54,343 bases of DNA from Paludibacteraceae bacterium (GCA_017961765.1 JAGCWQ010000037.1:1-54343), one strand, 5' to 3'. Shown: positions 23,894 through 34,627, counted from the first letter of the stretch. A program made the numbers and translations. The notes: generated by a model not told the origin, from the letters alone.

Positions 23894-25363
23894 ATGGATA
23901 ATAATGAACTGTTTCTTCAGTTGGAGAACCTGATTCCCCGTATTTATGGGGTGAATTTCGATTCTGTGATTAATTGGACGATCCGTAAGGGCGAACAATG
24001 GGCTGTTGTCGGTTTGAACGGGGCAGGTAAGACGATGTTGGCCGATTTGCTTTGTGGCCGCCACGCCGTTCGACAGGGGAATGTGAAATATGGATTTTGG
24101 GACGACGAGCGCGAGCGTGCCGCAGGCTACCATTACCCAACGGATCGGATACGGAAGGTCAGTTTCGAGTCGGCTTATAAGTTGGCGGATTACAAGAACA
24201 TGTACTATCAGCAGCGGTTCTCCTCCTCGGAGAACGAGGATACCCCTACGGTGCGTGATTTGGTGGAGTCGATGAACCTTTCGGAAGAGGAGAAGCAGAC
24301 CTATTGCTCACGGCTCAATCTGACGCCTTTGTTGGATAAGCACATCATCATGCTCTCTTCTGGAGAATTACGACGGGTCTTGATTGCCAATGTCTTGATG
24401 CAGAAGCCTGCCCTGCTGATTTTCGACAATCCGTTCATTGGGTTGGATAAGGAGATGATGGCTGACTTGAATCGTTTCTTTGATGAAATTGCCCAATTCC
24501 AGCAGATGGTCTTCTTGGTGCCTGCTTTGAATGAGATTCCTAATTGCGTGACGGATGTACTTCCGATAAGGGATAAGGTGCTTGGTGAACCTATGAAGCG
24601 TAAGGAGTTCCTTGCCTCTGAGCACTCCTGCTTGCAGCCGGGACGGACTTTCTCGGAAGAGGTGGTCTTGCCACAGAGCGTGGTGGAGAGGCGTGAGTAT
24701 GAGACGGCGGTTAAGTTGACTGACATAAACATATCTTATCCGGGAAGAACTCTTTTCAACCACTTGAATTGGGAAATCAAGCGTGGGGAGAAGTGGGCGT
24801 TACTTGGTCCGAACGGGGCGGGTAAATCCACGTTGTTGAGCCTTTTCGTCGGAGACAATCCACGGGCATACTCCCAAAATATTACGATTTTCGGTCGCCG
24901 AAGAGGAACGGGTGAAAGCATTTGGGACATTAAGCGTCCGATTGGTTACATCTCCTCGGAGATGCACCTCTATTTCCATGAGGACCAGCCTTGTCTGCGA
25001 ATCGTGGCTTCTGGTTTTTACGATACGATCGGGTTGTTCCGAAAATGTACGGAAGAGCAGGAGCGGGTAGGATTGGAATGGATGCGTCTGTTGGGCATTG
25101 AGCATTTGGCTACACGTTCATTTTTGAAGATTTCAGGAGGTGAACAGCGGTTGGTGCTTTTGGCTCGCACGTTGGTGAAGAACCCTGATCTGTTGATTTT
25201 GGATGAGCCCCTCCATGGTTTGGATCTTCCTCATAAACGGAGGGCACGGCAAGTGATTGAGACCTTCTGTGCGCAGCCCGACCGGTGCCTTATCTATGTG
25301 ACGCATAGACGGGAGGAAATTCCTTCCTGCGTAGATCATTTCTTCGAGTTGAAGAAACTCTGA
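23894..25363 (+). CDS. Tandem ABC ATPase, ModF-like
   Basis: 489 residues with two nucleotide-binding domains and no membrane segment. Walker A motifs are GLNGAGKTM (about 40-48) and GPNGAGKST (about 304-312); signature motifs are LSSGELRRVL and ISGGEQRLVL, the Walker B motifs LLIFDNP and LLILDEP. The second half ends in THRREEIPSCV, the H-loop. The layout resembles ModF/PhrA. In E. coli ModF is a molybdate-associated ATPase of unclear role. The ATG at 23894 was chosen because residues before it do not resemble the domain. No transport partner genes are next to it. Confidence 0.85.
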   Translation: MDNNELFLQLENLIPRIYGVNFDSVINWTIRKGEQWAVVGLNGAGKTMLADLLCGRHAVRQGNVKYGFWDDERERAAGYHYPTDRIRKVSFESAYKLADYKNMYYQQRFSSSENEDTPTVRDLVESMNLSEEEKQTYCSRLNLTPLLDKHIIMLSSGELRRVLIANVLMQKPALLIFDNPFIGLDKEMMADLNRFFDEIAQFQQMVFLVPALNEIPNCVTDVLPIRDKVLGEPMKRKEFLASEHSCLQPGRTFSEEVVLPQSVVERREYETAVKLTDINISYPGRTLFNHLNWEIKRGEKWALLGPNGAGKSTLLSLFVGDNPRAYSQNITIFGRRRGTGESIWDIKRPIGYISSEMHLYFHEDQPCLRIVASGFYDTIGLFRKCTEEQERVGLEWMRLLGIEHLATRSFLKISGGEQRLVLLARTLVKNPDLLILDEPLHGLDLPHKRRARQVIETFCAQPDRCLIYVTHRREEIPSCVDHFFELKKL

Positions 25364-25367
25364 GGGA

Positions 25368-25919
25368 TTACCCCTTCTGTTGTTCGTCTAGTCGTTTGAT
25401 TTCGTCGCGAAGGTGGGCGGCTGTTTCATAGTCTTCTTTTTCAATGGCAGAGGCCAACCTTTTTTTGAGTAAGGAGAGTTGGTTGCCTTCGGAGTGGTCC
25501 GGACCGTTCGTAGGTGCGACGCCTGCCTTTTCCAAGACTTCGTCGTTCGTATAGATAGGGGCATTGAATTTTAGGGCCAAGACGATGGCGTCGGAGGCTC
25601 GTGAGTCGAAGCGGCGGGTGTCTCCGAATCGGTCGCAACAGATTTCGGCGTGAAAGATGTGGTCTTCTACCTTGTTTAGATACACCTCCTTGATTTCAAT
25701 GCCGTAGCCTAGCAACGTCTCTTGAAACAGGTCGTGGGTAAGCGGACGGGGAGGTTGAACGTCGCTTGTGGCAATGACGATGGCTTGTGCCTCGGAATTG
25801 CCGATCACAATAGGAATTCGTAGGTGGCTCTCTTTGTCCTGTAGCAACAACAAATACGCATCTTGCTTCTTGATGCTTGCCGAAAGCCCTAAAAGGGATA
25901 ATTCTCTTCTTCTCTCCAT
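25368..25919 (-). CDS. Bifunctional nuclease (DUF151) with UVR motif
   Basis: 183 residues. DUF151/bifunctional nuclease domain at about 1-130 with IPIVIGNSEAQAIVIA and RFDSRASDAIVLALKFNAPIYTNDEVLE, then a UvrB/UvrC (UVR) motif at about 145-180 (LKKRLASAIEKEDYETAAHLRDEIKRL). Related proteins have DNase and RNase activity in plants; bacterial roles are less clear. It converges with the ABC ATPase gene, the stops being 4 bp apart. It is transcribed alone. Confidence 0.88.
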   Translation of the reverse strand: MERRRELSLLGLSASIKKQDAYLLLLQDKESHLRIPIVIGNSEAQAIVIATSDVQPPRPLTHDLFQETLLGYGIEIKEVYLNKVEDHIFHAEICCDRFGDTRRFDSRASDAIVLALKFNAPIYTNDEVLEKAGVAPTNGPDHSEGNQLSLLKKRLASAIEKEDYETAAHLRDEIKRLDEQQKG

Positions 25920-26115
25920 CCGTTGCGTTTATGTTTTAACACACCTTTATATGCAAAGGAAATGATTTTTTTTATAATATGGCGATTCTCTTCCTCAAAA
26001 TATGGCGATAAATGGGATTCGTTGGGCTGTTTGCGGTTCTCCTGCGATAAAAACGCTTGTTAAATTCGATTTTTTTTATGAAGTTTGCCAAGATTAAGAA
26101 CAAAAGAAAAAGATT

Positions 26116-26598
26116 ATGAAACCCTTCGTGATAACAGAAGATGCAACTGCCATAAAAGCTATTTTGGAAATAGTTTGCTTATTCATCGTGATTTTTATTT
26201 TTATCGCCAATACCATAGGTCTCAAAATTTGGATTGGTGTATGTTTTTTTGTTCTCCTTGTCGTGAGGCTATGGATGTCCAAATCCAAAATGAAAGGGGA
26301 TGTGCCCGAGAAGATTTTCTTGAAGATAGACGAGCAGGGAATAACATTTCGGAGTATGGAAGAGGATGCTTCCTATCTTGTCAAATGGCAAGATATTCGG
26401 AATGTGGAAGTTACGGCGAAAGATGCCTATTCTGATGTTTGGATCTATCGTAAGAAGGGAGGACCCATTTTCAATCGATTGGGCTTGACGAAGTTAGGCT
26501 CTCATGGCTTCTTCACCTACTATATCCTTAGACACAAACTCTTTGCCTTTGCTGACGATAAGAAGAAGATTAAATGTCCGTTGACAACGTTGGGGTGA
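26116..26598 (+). CDS. Membrane protein with PH-like C-terminal domain
   Basis: 160 residues. Two N-terminal transmembrane helices (AILEIVCLFIVIFIFIANTI and IWIGVCFFVLLVVRLWM) precede a soluble domain of about 100 residues (KIFLKIDEQGITFRSMEEDA, YLVKWQDIRNVEV). The arrangement resembles bacterial PH-domain proteins of the YcxB kind. I do not recognise the exact family. Neighbours are unrelated: the convergent-side nuclease gene and the rplU promoter. Confidence 0.65.
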   Translation: MKPFVITEDATAIKAILEIVCLFIVIFIFIANTIGLKIWIGVCFFVLLVVRLWMSKSKMKGDVPEKIFLKIDEQGITFRSMEEDASYLVKWQDIRNVEVTAKDAYSDVWIYRKKGGPIFNRLGLTKLGSHGFFTYYILRHKLFAFADDKKKIKCPLTTLG

Positions 26599-26657
26599 AT
26601 TAAGAAGCATTTTTGCAAAATTTCGTGTGGACTTCTATAAATAATTTAGGAAAATCC

Positions 26658-26688
26658 TTTGCTGTTATGTAAATAAACGCTACTTTTG
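26658..26688 (+). promoter_or_regulatory. Promoter of rplU-rpmA
   Basis: TTTG (26658-26661), a 19-bp spacer and TACTTTTG (26681-26688), about 75 bp before the rplU start. It leaves a leader of about 68 nt. Confidence 0.75.
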
Positions 26689-26762
26689 CGGGAAATTTCC
26701 TACGTGGTAAGAAAAGAGGAGCAATCCCACCACCGGAATTAACTTAAAAATAATAAGTTTTA

Positions 26763-27077
26763 ATGTACGCAATTGTAGAAATCAAGGGACAACAATTTAA
26801 GGTTGAAGCTGGCCAAAAGTTGTACGTTCACCACATGGAGGAGGAACGTGGTTCTCAAGTCGTATTTGACAAAGTATTGTTGGTTGACAACAACGGAAGT
26901 GTAGTAATCGGTTCTCCTACAGTAGCAGGAGCTAAGGTAACTGCAGAGGTAGTTTCAAACCTTGTTAAGGGTGAGAAGGTTATCGTATTCCACAAGAAGA
27001 GAAGAAAGGGTTATCGTAAGAAGAACGGTCACCGTCAATACTTTACAGAGTTAGTAATCAAAGAAGTAGTCGCTTAA
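26763..27077 (+). CDS. rplU: Ribosomal protein bL21
   Basis: 104 residues, large-subunit protein that binds 23S r[23 protein letters not shown] and the basic C-terminal [20 protein letters not shown] are diagnostic. The length is normal. The gene is cotranscribed with rpmA, which starts 18 bp after its stop. Confidence 0.97.
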   Translation: MYAIVEIKGQQFKVEAGQKLYVHHMEEERGSQVVFDKVLLVDNNGSVVIGSPTVAGAKVTAEVVSNLVKGEKVIVFHKKRRKGYRKKNGHRQYFTELVIKEVVA

Positions 27078-27095
27078 TTAAAATTTTGAAAGAAA

Positions 27096-27362
27096 ATGGC
27101 ACACAAAAAAGGTGTTGGTAGTTCCAAGAACGGTCGTGAGTCAGCAAGTAAGCGACTCGGTGTTAAGGTTTTCGGTGGTCAATTTGCTAAGGCAGGTAAC
27201 ATCATCGTACGTCAAAGAGGTACTGTTCACAATCCAGGTGAGAATGTAGGTATGGGTAAAGACCACACTTTGTTCGCTTTGGTTGACGGTATTGTGGTTT
27301 TCAGAAAGAAGAAGGACAACAAGTCTTTCATCTCTGTAGAGCCTACTAAGTCTGCTGAATAA
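27096..27362 (+). CDS. rpmA: Ribosomal protein bL27
   Basis: 88 residues. [37 protein letters not shown] and [11 protein letters not shown] are the classical L27 blocks near the peptidyl transferase centre. The N terminus begins directly with the mature AHKK motif, without the extra propeptide found in some Firmicutes. It is second in the rplU-rpmA operon and followed by a terminator. Confidence 0.97.
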   Translation: MAHKKGVGSSKNGRESASKRLGVKVFGGQFAKAGNIIVRQRGTVHNPGENVGMGKDHTLFALVDGIVVFRKKKDNKSFISVEPTKSAE

Positions 27363-27384
27363 TTTCAGTGATATATGATAGATA

Positions 27385-27415
27385 AAAGCCCTTCGGTTTT
27401 CCGATGGGCTTTTTT
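27385..27415 (+). terminator. Terminator after rpmA
   Basis: AAAGCCCTTCGG, loop TTTT, CCGATGGGCTTT followed by TTTT. The A-run on the left makes it usable on both strands, so it may also stop the convergent DUF4922 gene. Confidence 0.85.
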
Positions 27416-27580
27416 CATGGGCTTACTTGTCTAAGTTGTGACTGATTTTGGGCCTTAAATATAATGTTCATATCTGAGACTTTTCTGCATCAACGAAGAC
27501 GCAGACTGGAAGTCTATTATATAGAAAAACTTTTCCTGCCTAAGGATTGGGATGCCCTTCTTGGACATCCCTATTTCCAA

Positions 27581-28462
27581 TCAAAGGGACACTTGTTGCA
27601 ATACGTCTTTAATTATCTCTTTGTTGATTCGGTCGAAATCTTCTTTTCGGGGAAGAACGAAAACACCGGCAATGTCAATGGCTCCCGGACTGATCATCAT
27701 ATAGTCGTCGCCTTCGGCAAAAAACTGAGTAGGACGGTGGGTCTTCCTCAAGAAGAGGAAAAGATGCCATATTCCTTCTTCAAATAAGACGAACAGGTTC
27801 CATTTTGGTTCTTCTTCTCCTATCTGATATTGATTATAAAGGAGGTGGAACATCGTCTCCATCTTTTCTTTGGAGGCAGATTCGACGAGGATGCACTTAC
27901 GCCCGAACTCCAACAACTCATCGGCATGGGATTCGTCGTCTCCTAGAATCCGTTTCCTTGCCACCGTTTTGTAATCCTCTTCGAAAGGAATTTGCCCTCG
28001 CTTGACGGCTTGAAAGTGGATGTGGTCTGGAGCGGAAGCCCCGCATTGAGGACCGTTGTAGAGCAACGTGTGGCTTGTCATCATTTGGGCGAAGTCTAGA
28101 AAATCGCGGATGTAGGGTTTTATTTCTTGTTCCTTGTGCTGGTTGAGAGGTAGGGTGAAATGTTCGAGAAGGATGGGGAAGGGGTTGATGAGCAAGGTGA
28201 AGCGGTCGTTCATCTTGATTCCCTTCTGGATATCCGGCCTATTTTCCGAGCAGAGGAAGCATTTCCGTTTGGCGATGGAAGCCTTGTCCAATTTGGCGTT
28301 AGAGGAGACTGCGCGGGCTGGGTTGAACTGTGCCTTGATTTTGAACGTGCCGAAATCGAATGTCTTCCATTCGACTTTTTGCAGTTGCTCCACTCTCAGC
28401 CTGAAATCGTCCCATTCGGACAGTTGCTCCTCGTATAGTCGGGTTATCTCGTTATTGTCCAT
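27581..28462 (-). CDS. DUF4922 family, HIT-like nucleotidyltransferase
   Basis: 293 residues. [10 protein letters not shown] supplies a CxxC pair and [13 protein letters not shown] contains the HxHxQ motif (about residues 147-151) of HIT/GalT-like phosphorylases and nucleotidyltransferases. DUF4922 proteins are common in Bacteroidales; the substrate is unknown. The start overlaps the end of the upstream glycosyltransferase gene by 11 bases, and both follow the xanthan-lyase-like gene, so these are one operon. Confidence 0.82.
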   Translation of the reverse strand: MDNNEITRLYEEQLSEWDDFRLRVEQLQKVEWKTFDFGTFKIKAQFNPARAVSSNAKLDKASIAKRKCFLCSENRPDIQKGIKMNDRFTLLINPFPILLEHFTLPLNQHKEQEIKPYIRDFLDFAQMMTSHTLLYNGPQCGASAPDHIHFQAVKRGQIPFEEDYKTVARKRILGDDESHADELLEFGRKCILVESASKEKMETMFHLLYNQYQIGEEEPKWNLFVLFEEGIWHLFLFLRKTHRPTQFFAEGDDYMMISPGAIDIAGVFVLPRKEDFDRINKEIIKDVLQQVSL

Positions 28463-29918
28463 TTCTTCTATTTTTTGCGATTCGAGCCTCGATCTCTTGG
28501 GTACGGAGGGAATCTTTGTATTGGTTGTTTTTGTTTTGTTTCTCTATGCTGAGGGCTGCGTCGGAGTTGCCTTCCCATCGGCGGCAGTTGTAAAGTACGT
28601 CGTAGATGCGTCCGATTTGATAGTCTCGTGAGATAGCCAAGCCCATGGCGTAGTCTTCCCCATAGCTTGAGTTTGGGAAAGAAATGCTTTTGGCGATAGG
28701 CGTGTAGAAGGCTCTTGGTGCGCCCAATCCGTTGATTCGTAGTGCATTGTTGCGTCCGTTGTCGGGTGTCCATTCTTTGTGGTCGATGATGCCTGGCGGA
28801 ATGGGTTCCAATTGGAAATTCGTGATTTGGTACGTACCGATGACCATGGCGCAATTCTGGGCATAGAAGGAATCTACGATTTTTTGTAAGGTCGAAGGAC
28901 CGCTGTAAATGTCGTCGCTGTCAAGTTGCACGGCGAAACGTCCGCATTGAGGATGGTTCAATCCTTCGTTCCAGCAGCCGCCGATACCTAAGTCTTGACG
29001 TTCGGGGATGACATGGACCACTCGTTTGTCGGTATTGGCCTTCTTTTGAATGGCTTCCGTTGTTCCATCCGTCGAGTGGTTGTTCACGATGATGACGTTG
29101 AACGGGAATTTAGTTTCTTGTGCTAAGACGGAATCTATGGCATCGCAAATCGTCTTGACCCGATTCTTGACTGGTATGATGACGGAGGCTTCGACTTTGA
29201 AACTTTCCGTTTCGAAATTTACTTGCTTGAACTGTGGGGCAAGAAAGGCATTTATGGCCTTGAGATGCTCTGTGCAGGCTTGCTCCATCTCTATTTGAAC
29301 AGCACGGTTGCGTGGATTCACGTAGTCGAATTGTTTTTCTCCCGAGGCCCGTTGGTCTTGCTCAATCTCCGTATAGAGCATCTTAGGGAAATGGACAATC
29401 GGAGCTTTTTGTGAGATTTTGAGCCGTAGGTCGTACAAGGCCGCATATTGGTAGCCGGTCTTCTGTTCGATAACTTGCTTGGCAACGGCGGTGTTGATCA
29501 GTAGCAGTGATCCGAATTGAAAATCATCCCGTACGCTGCCTAATTGGCAGTCGATTAGTGGATGGTTCTCGATGCTTTCCCCCTTCCGCTCGAAATAGTC
29601 TGCATAGATGAGGCCTGCCTGATGTCTTTCACCTATCTCGGCCATCTCTTGTAGGGCCTTCTCCTCTAACCCCAATTCACTCTCTTTCGTGTAGAGCAGG
29701 AGGAAGGGCGTTGTCGCATGGCTTACAATCGTTCGGATGCTCTCCGAACTTTGCAGCTGGTCGATGAAGAGAGGTTCACAACCGGCAATGTCGGGTGGGG
29801 TTGTTCCCTTTTTTACAAGGAGAAAAATCTTGCCCTCCTCCGTTTGGGATTGTATGGTTTTGACTACCTTGCTGGAGGTTTCCCTATCGTTATATAATAT
29901 GTAACTGTCAATTTTCAT
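28452..29918 (-). CDS. Family 2 glycosyltransferase
   Basis: 488 residues. An N-terminal region of about 220 residues without clear assignment is followed by a GT2 domain starting [20 protein letters not shown], with [11 protein letters not shown] and the metal-binding VQLDSDDIY (about residue 334). GT2 enzymes move a sugar from a nucleotide donor; the acceptor is unknown. There is no membrane helix. The start at 29918 (MKIDSYILY) was preferred over 29939, which overlaps the upstream stop. It lies between the secreted protein gene and DUF4922 in one operon. Confidence 0.85.
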   Translation of the reverse strand: MKIDSYILYNDRETSSKVVKTIQSQTEEGKIFLLVKKGTTPPDIAGCEPLFIDQLQSSESIRTIVSHATTPFLLLYTKESELGLEEKALQEMAEIGERHQAGLIYADYFERKGESIENHPLIDCQLGSVRDDFQFGSLLLINTAVAKQVIEQKTGYQYAALYDLRLKISQKAPIVHFPKMLYTEIEQDQRASGEKQFDYVNPRNRAVQIEMEQACTEHLKAINAFLAPQFKQVNFETESFKVEASVIIPVKNRVKTICDAIDSVLAQETKFPFNVIIVNNHSTDGTTEAIQKKANTDKRVVHVIPERQDLGIGGCWNEGLNHPQCGRFAVQLDSDDIYSGPSTLQKIVDSFYAQNCAMVIGTYQITNFQLEPIPPGIIDHKEWTPDNGRNNALRINGLGAPRAFYTPIAKSISFPNSSYGEDYAMGLAISRDYQIGRIYDVLYNCRRWEGNSDAALSIEKQNKNNQYKDSLRTQEIEARIAKNRRNGQ

Positions 29919-29932
29919 GATTGGATTGATTA

Positions 29933-32900
29933 TTACCATTTACTGTTGAAGAAATCCAAGATCTCTTGCATAAACTGATTCCTTGACTCTTCGGTCGTGA
30001 AGGATTCGAATGGTATGGTTGAAACGATGGTTTTATATTTTCCTTTTCCAGCCACGCATGCTGCCATGTTGTTGGAGAAGTTCAAAATCTCAAGAGATCC
30101 GTTGACTGGTTCTATCGCATCGGGAGATTCCACGGCATACTGTTCGCCATTGAGTTGGGCTTGGTAGTTGTAGTCGTGCTTGAACTCTTTTCGGATGCAG
30201 AAGAAGTTGGTCAGCTTTCCATCCTTAGAGGCTTTTTCTTGCCTTAGACGGAAGCGGAGTATGTCTTCGGCGAAACGGATGTCTTTCTCGTCACAGATGG
30301 AGTCTCGTAGCCAAATGTCGGAACCGATGTAGGCTCCGCTTAGGAACATTTTTCCTCCTCTATTCAAATATCTGGTCATGACGTTTTTCGTCTCGTCGTC
30401 GAAGATTCGGTACTTTTTCTCTCTTCGGATGGTGCACTCTTTCTCTTCTCCAGCGATGTAATCCAAGCAGTAGATGTTCCTCAACGGAACTTTCTTGCTG
30501 GTGAAGGCATCTTTGCTGCAGGATATGAACGAATAGCCGGCCTCCTTGATGGACTTTCCGTGTACGTAAGGGTAGTTGAAGGTGTTGCCCGCAATCTTTT
30601 TAGTCTCGTAGTTGTTGTGGCTGCCTCCAAATCCTGCCTCTTCGTTGCTCTTGAACTTCGATTTCCGTAGAAAGTCGTATTGCTCGCCGATGAAGCTGTA
30701 GTCGTTCATGTAAGGAACGCCTTGGTCCTCCTTGCCTAAGAATCCGGCGCAGACATCCGTGTTGAAATCTTCCGGAGCGGAAACTCGGCGGAATCCGTTC
30801 ACGATGAGAATCGTTTTCTGGTTTCTTGGCATATTGCAGATGGAGAGTATTTCAGAAGGAAGGCTCTCTCCTCCGTCGTTTACGGCAGCCACTTTGAATC
30901 GGTATATCTTGGCTGTATCGATTGGAATGACGATGTTTTTACCGTGTGTGATGATACCGTTGTCGAATCCGCCGTCGTCGATTGCCGTATATACGATGTA
31001 TTTCGTAGGGTCTGCGGTAGGTTCCAAACTGTCGATGGCGCTCTCCCAGCTTAAGAAGGCCTCATTTCGTTGCTTGGAATAGAATTCGCAAGAGAAGTGG
31101 GTGACAGGGAGCGGTTGGACGATATAGTCTATTCCGTATTGGTTGGAGAGGAATCGGAGGATTCCCTTGTAAACGGCTCTTGCTGCGTCGAAACGGAAGT
31201 TCGGGTCTAATCCGTAACGCATATCTTCAAAGTTCTGGTGGGAGAGCAGCTCCAACAGGAAGGTCGGAACTTCGGGCACCCTTGCTTCGTAGTAGGATTG
31301 GTCGGCCAATTTCCTTCTGCTCCAAGTAGGGCGGTGTAGCGCACGGATATCGTTGACTATTTGAGTTTGGACAATGTCGGCCAAGTCTCTCGAAGCCAAA
31401 CGGAGTTGGTCGTTTTTGTAAATGCCGTTGTTTGTCTCTGTCATATAGATGCTTAACGTGCCCACGATGGAGTCGGTCTTGAAGAAGCCCGCATCGGTGT
31501 GGAATCCCATGGACATGTCGATCGGAATCCGTTTTCCCTCTTTTTCAGGCAGTTTGATTGAACCACCCGCCAATGCGTTGACCCATTCGCCACGGCACAT
31601 ATAATCATCTTTATAGTCGTTCTTGCTTTGGTTTAGGTTGTAAACGTTAGGTTCGAATCCAGACCATTGCAACCAATAGCGGGCACCTTCCAAGTAGCGC
31701 GCGCGGCCGCTGATCCTTGGCTCGGAAGGTTTCTCTTTTTTTGAAGTGACAATCTTGTTTCGGGCGATGTTGCCCATGCCGCCACCGAAGCGGACTGCGT
31801 CGGCCGTGATGGTCTTCCCGTTCTCATGACTTACATTGGAGAGGACAACCTTACCTTTGTCGTTGCAACCCCTTTCGAAATTGAAGGTGCCGAGATAGAT
31901 CCAGCAGCTGCCACCCATCGTCTGGTTGACGGAGAACTCCGTTTTTCCACCTGTGTGGTAAACCGTGTAGTGGGCGTCTTCTACGCTCTCTTTCTCCGTC
32001 ACGTAGGATACATAGACGGCATAGTCGCCTCTTTCTGGAATTTCAGGAATCCACTCGATGGAGGCATCACCATTCTTTCGAGAGGTTATTTTCTTGTAGG
32101 AACCCATTTTGAAAGGATTCTCGTTGTCGTAATAGATTTCTTGCTTGTTGGCGAATCCCAACGTGTCGATAGTCGTCCATTTATATTTTTGACCATCCGT
32201 CTCTTTATATTGGCTTAGCCCTGTCTTCGTGTCGTTGTCCACGATGACTTCATTGATTTGGGTGTCTCTCTCTTTGGGTAGAAAGACGTGGGCACCTGCG
32301 TTTTCATGCATAGGGACAAGGAAGGGGAGAACGTAGCTCATCGTATAGGAGTCCTCCACCACTTGGAACAAGTAGGGGCGTTGCCACAACCATCTATCCT
32401 TTGACTGTTCGAAATACCAGCCGTGGCTATGCCATAGGGCGATGTGCTTGTTGGCCAATCCCTTCGTGATGTCGTAGGGTTTGTTGAGGTTGGTGGTTAT
32501 AGGTTCTTCATCGGGCAACTCTTTGGGTTTCCTTTGTTTGTCCTGCTGTTTCTTTCCTCGATAATAGTTGGGGATTAATTCCTCTATTTTGTAGTTGGTT
32601 ACATAGATGCTCAATTTATAGTCATTCAAAGGTTCTGGAAGATTGGCTCGTATGCTGTCGTACAAATCTTTCACGTTCTTACCTCTAAACGGTATGCTTT
32701 CGAGATGTTTGGTGAATTTGATGCCGATGGTCTCGTGGTCGAGGTCTATGTCGTATTTTTCTACTTTTAAGGGGACGTTTCTTAAAGTGGGGTACTCTTC
32801 CTTCAGATTTTTTATGACAGGAGCCAACGATTTGTTCAAATCAATTTTCTGCGCTGACAGGCAAGAGCATAGCCCTAAGAAAATGAGTAGAAAAAAACAT

Positions 32901-32944
32901 CTAATTTCTATATTTATTGATTTTTTAAGTCTTCTATATCGCAT
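29933..32944 (-). CDS. Secreted xanthan-lyase/golvesin-type protein with amidase-like domain
   Basis: About 1003 residues. A signal peptide ([17 protein letters not shown]) directs export. After about 130 residues, [18 protein letters not shown] and later [20 protein letters not shown] resemble the zinc-amidase (AmiC-type) layout. Between them is a golvesin C-terminal-like beta domain ([11 protein letters not shown]...[11 protein letters not shown]). A fibronectin III-like part follows ([14 protein letters not shown]). Bacteroidales annotate this as xanthan lyase, but the activity has not been shown for this type. I chose MRYRRL (32944) since the promoter at 32971-33001 leaves only about 10 nt for the Met at 32956. 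It heads the GT2-DUF4922 operon. Confidence 0.78.
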   Translation of the reverse strand: MRYRRLKKSINIEIRCFFLLIFLGLCSCLSAQKIDLNKSLAPVIKNLKEEYPTLRNVPLKVEKYDIDLDHETIGIKFTKHLESIPFRGKNVKDLYDSIRANLPEPLNDYKLSIYVTNYKIEELIPNYYRGKKQQDKQRKPKELPDEEPITTNLNKPYDITKGLANKHIALWHSHGWYFEQSKDRWLWQRPYLFQVVEDSYTMSYVLPFLVPMHENAGAHVFLPKERDTQINEVIVDNDTKTGLSQYKETDGQKYKWTTIDTLGFANKQEIYYDNENPFKMGSYKKITSRKNGDASIEWIPEIPERGDYAVYVSYVTEKESVEDAHYTVYHTGGKTEFSVNQTMGGSCWIYLGTFNFERGCNDKGKVVLSNVSHENGKTITADAVRFGGGMGNIARNKIVTSKKEKPSEPRISGRARYLEGARYWLQWSGFEPNVYNLNQSKNDYKDDYMCRGEWVNALAGGSIKLPEKEGKRIPIDMSMGFHTDAGFFKTDSIVGTLSIYMTETNNGIYKNDQLRLASRDLADIVQTQIVNDIRALHRPTWSRRKLADQSYYEARVPEVPTFLLELLSHQNFEDMRYGLDPNFRFDAARAVYKGILRFLSNQYGIDYIVQPLPVTHFSCEFYSKQRNEAFLSWESAIDSLEPTADPTKYIVYTAIDDGGFDNGIITHGKNIVIPIDTAKIYRFKVAAVNDGGESLPSEILSICNMPRNQKTILIVNGFRRVSAPEDFNTDVCAGFLGKEDQGVPYMNDYSFIGEQYDFLRKSKFKSNEEAGFGGSHNNYETKKIAGNTFNYPYVHGKSIKEAGYSFISCSKDAFTSKKVPLRNIYCLDYIAGEEKECTIRREKKYRIFDDETKNVMTRYLNRGGKMFLSGAYIGSDIWLRDSICDEKDIRFAEDILRFRLRQEKASKDGKLTNFFCIRKEFKHDYNYQAQLNGEQYAVESPDAIEPVNGSLEILNFSNNMAACVAGKGKYKTIVSTIPFESFTTEESRNQFMQEILDFFNSKW

Positions 32945-32970
32945 TTTTTCAGTCATCTTTTATTTCAAAC

Positions 32971-33001
32971 CAAAGATACAACAATCCTTTATTATTGTCA
33001 A
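32971..33001 (-). promoter_or_regulatory. Promoter of the xanthan-lyase-like operon
   Basis: On the minus strand TTG (33001-32999), a 20-bp spacer, TATCTTTG (32978-32971). This position sets the downstream Met as the likely start. Confidence 0.7.
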
Positions 33002-33202
33002 TAGTGATTTTATCTCATTTTTAGGTCGTGGTGATTCATTTGGACGTGTGGTTTTCATCTGAAAAGAATATGTTTCTTGTTGTTCCAGTCGTGCGTTGAA
33101 GCGGAACTAGGCTCTTTTTTTTGAATATTTACTTTATGTTGTTGTGTATTAGTTGTTTGTGATTTTGTGTTTGATTTTTCTTGAAAAATAGAGGTGTTTT
33201 TG

Positions 33203-33233
33203 TTGCTGATTTGAAAAAGAAACCCTACCTTTG
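33203..33233 (+). promoter_or_regulatory. Promoter of tRNA-Asp
   Basis: TTG (33203-33205), 20-bp spacer, TACCTTTG (33226-33233), 19 bp before the tRNA 5' end. Confidence 0.7.
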
Positions 33234-33252
33234 CACCGCAAATGAGAAAAAT

Positions 33253-33329
33253 GGTGCGTTAGTTCAGCTGGTTAGAATACATGCCTGTCACGCATGGGGT
33301 CACGGGTTCGAGTCCCGTACGCACCGCCA
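33253..33329 (+). tRNA. tRNA-Asp(GTC)
   Basis: 77 nt including an encoded CCA. Acceptor stem GGTGCGT/ACGCACC, discriminator G, D-arm GTTCAGCTGGTTAGAA, anticodon loop CTGTCAC with GTC, and T-arm CGGGTTCGAGTCCCG. All stems pair. It has its own promoter and terminator. Confidence 0.97.
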
Positions 33330-33332
33330 AAG

Positions 33333-33356
33333 AGAGAGCAAAAAGCTCTCTTTTTT
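33333..33356 (+). terminator. Terminator after tRNA-Asp
   Basis: AGAGAGC, loop AAAAA, GCTCTCT then TTTTT, directly behind the CCA end. Confidence 0.85.
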
Positions 33357-33459
33357 CGTATATGGACATTCCTCACAAAGGGAGGCGTTCGAAGCTTAGT
33401 TCTTTTTCTGGGTTTCTCTCGTGTAAGAACCATGATTTTTATGTAAGTTTGCATCTGTT

Positions 33460-34101
33460 ATGGATACATCGTCAAATTCAATAGAAGAATACATTCTTCA
33501 ACATATAGATAAGGAGCCAGCCTATCTGAAGAAACTGACTCGGGAAACACATCTATATACGTTGAAGCCAAGGATGCTTTCCGGCCATCTGCAAGGTCGG
33601 ATGCTGAAGATGTTTTGCAACATGGTCTCCCCTAAATACATTCTGGAGATTGGCACGTTTACCGGCTATTCGGCTCTTTGTATGGCGGAGTCCCTACCCA
33701 AAGGGGGAATGCTCCATACGATAGAGGTGAACGATGAGATGGAGGAGTTCCTCGACCGGGTCTTCTCTCAGTCCGACTACGCAGACCGCATCACCTTGCA
33801 CATCGGCGATGCTTCGACGGTGGTCCCTCAGTTAGATGTTGAGTTTGACGTGGCGTTTATCGACGGCAACAAGCGGCATTACCTTGAGTATTTCGAGGCG
33901 GTCTATCCGAAGATGAGAGTAGGTGGGTTGATGATTGCCGACAATACGTTGTGGGACGGCCATGTGCTGGAATCCGATTCAAAAGATGCGCAAACCTTGG
34001 GGATCAAGCGTTTTAACGACTTTGTGGCCAACGACGACCGTGTGGAGCGTGTCATTGTCCCAGTCCGTGACGGTATGACCCTTATCAGAAAAATAAAATA
34101 A
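33460..34101 (+). CDS. Class I SAM-dependent O-methyltransferase
   Basis: 213 residues of the COMT/CCoAOMT-like family. SAM motif I is YILEIGTFTGYSAL (about 65-78), acidic motif IEVNDEME, then FDVAFIDGNKRHYLEYFE with the metal-binding Asp and GGLMIADNTLWDG. The family usually methylates a catechol-type hydroxyl with Mg2+; the substrate here is unknown. The FKBP lipoprotein gene starts 10 bp after its stop, so they are likely cotranscribed. Confidence 0.9.
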   Translation: MDTSSNSIEEYILQHIDKEPAYLKKLTRETHLYTLKPRMLSGHLQGRMLKMFCNMVSPKYILEIGTFTGYSALCMAESLPKGGMLHTIEVNDEMEEFLDRVFSQSDYADRITLHIGDASTVVPQLDVEFDVAFIDGNKRHYLEYFEAVYPKMRVGGLMIADNTLWDGHVLESDSKDAQTLGIKRFNDFVANDDRVERVIVPVRDGMTLIRKIK

Positions 34102-34111
34102 ATTGTATTGT

Positions 34112-34627
34112 ATGAATATATTGAAATTCAAGCATTTGGTTTTTGCCTTCGGTTCGTTGGTTGCATTGTCATTTGCTTCATGTGATAAGAGTTCAGGTTC
34201 CGACGATGATGTTATCGCCAAAAATAAGGCCACCAAGGAGGAGGGCGAGACATTCCTTTTGGAAAACAGGGATGCGGAAGGTGTAGTAGAGACCTATTCT
34301 GGCCTGCAATATAAGATTGACTCGGTTGGCAAGGGCGACAAACCTATCTTGTCGGACTCCGTGACTTTGAATTTCGTCGGTAAACTTCCTAACGGGACAA
34401 TATTTGCTAAAAGTGAGGAGAAATTATTGCTCTCTTCGCAGATTGCAGGGTTGAAGCAGGGTCTTCGTTATATGCATGAAGGGTCCAAATTTACGCTTTA
34501 CATTCCTTACTACTTGGCTTACGACGTGAATGGCCGCTCTTTCCGCTACAACGGCAACGTGGTGACGGTGGATTCCTATTCGGCGGTTATTTTTGAATGC
34601 CACTTGCTTTCCGTAAAGCATAACTAG
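34112..34627 (+). CDS. FKBP-type peptidyl-prolyl isomerase lipoprotein
   Basis: 171 residues. A lipoprotein signal peptide (MNILKFKHLVFAFGSLVALSFASC) with Cys at the end of FASC implies a lipid anchor facing the periplasm. The FKBP domain follows: YSGLQYKIDSVGKGDKP, SVTLNFVGKLPNGTIF, GLKQGLRYMHEGSKFTLYIP. The family catalyses proline isomerisation during folding of exported proteins. The domain is somewhat shortened and several active-site aromatics differ, so activity is unproven. I used the Met at 34112 because the residues after it form the signal peptide. Confidence 0.85.
   Translation: MNILKFKHLVFAFGSLVALSFASCDKSSGSDDDVIAKNKATKEEGETFLLENRDAEGVVETYSGLQYKIDSVGKGDKPILSDSVTLNFVGKLPNGTIFAKSEEKLLLSSQIAGLKQGLRYMHEGSKFTLYIPYYLAYDVNGRSFRYNGNVVTVDSYSAVIFECHLLSVKHN

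Noticed and set aside
27464-27787. Small plus-strand gene after rpmA
   Set aside because: Most of it overlaps the DUF4922 gene in antisense and the remainder has no family resemblance.
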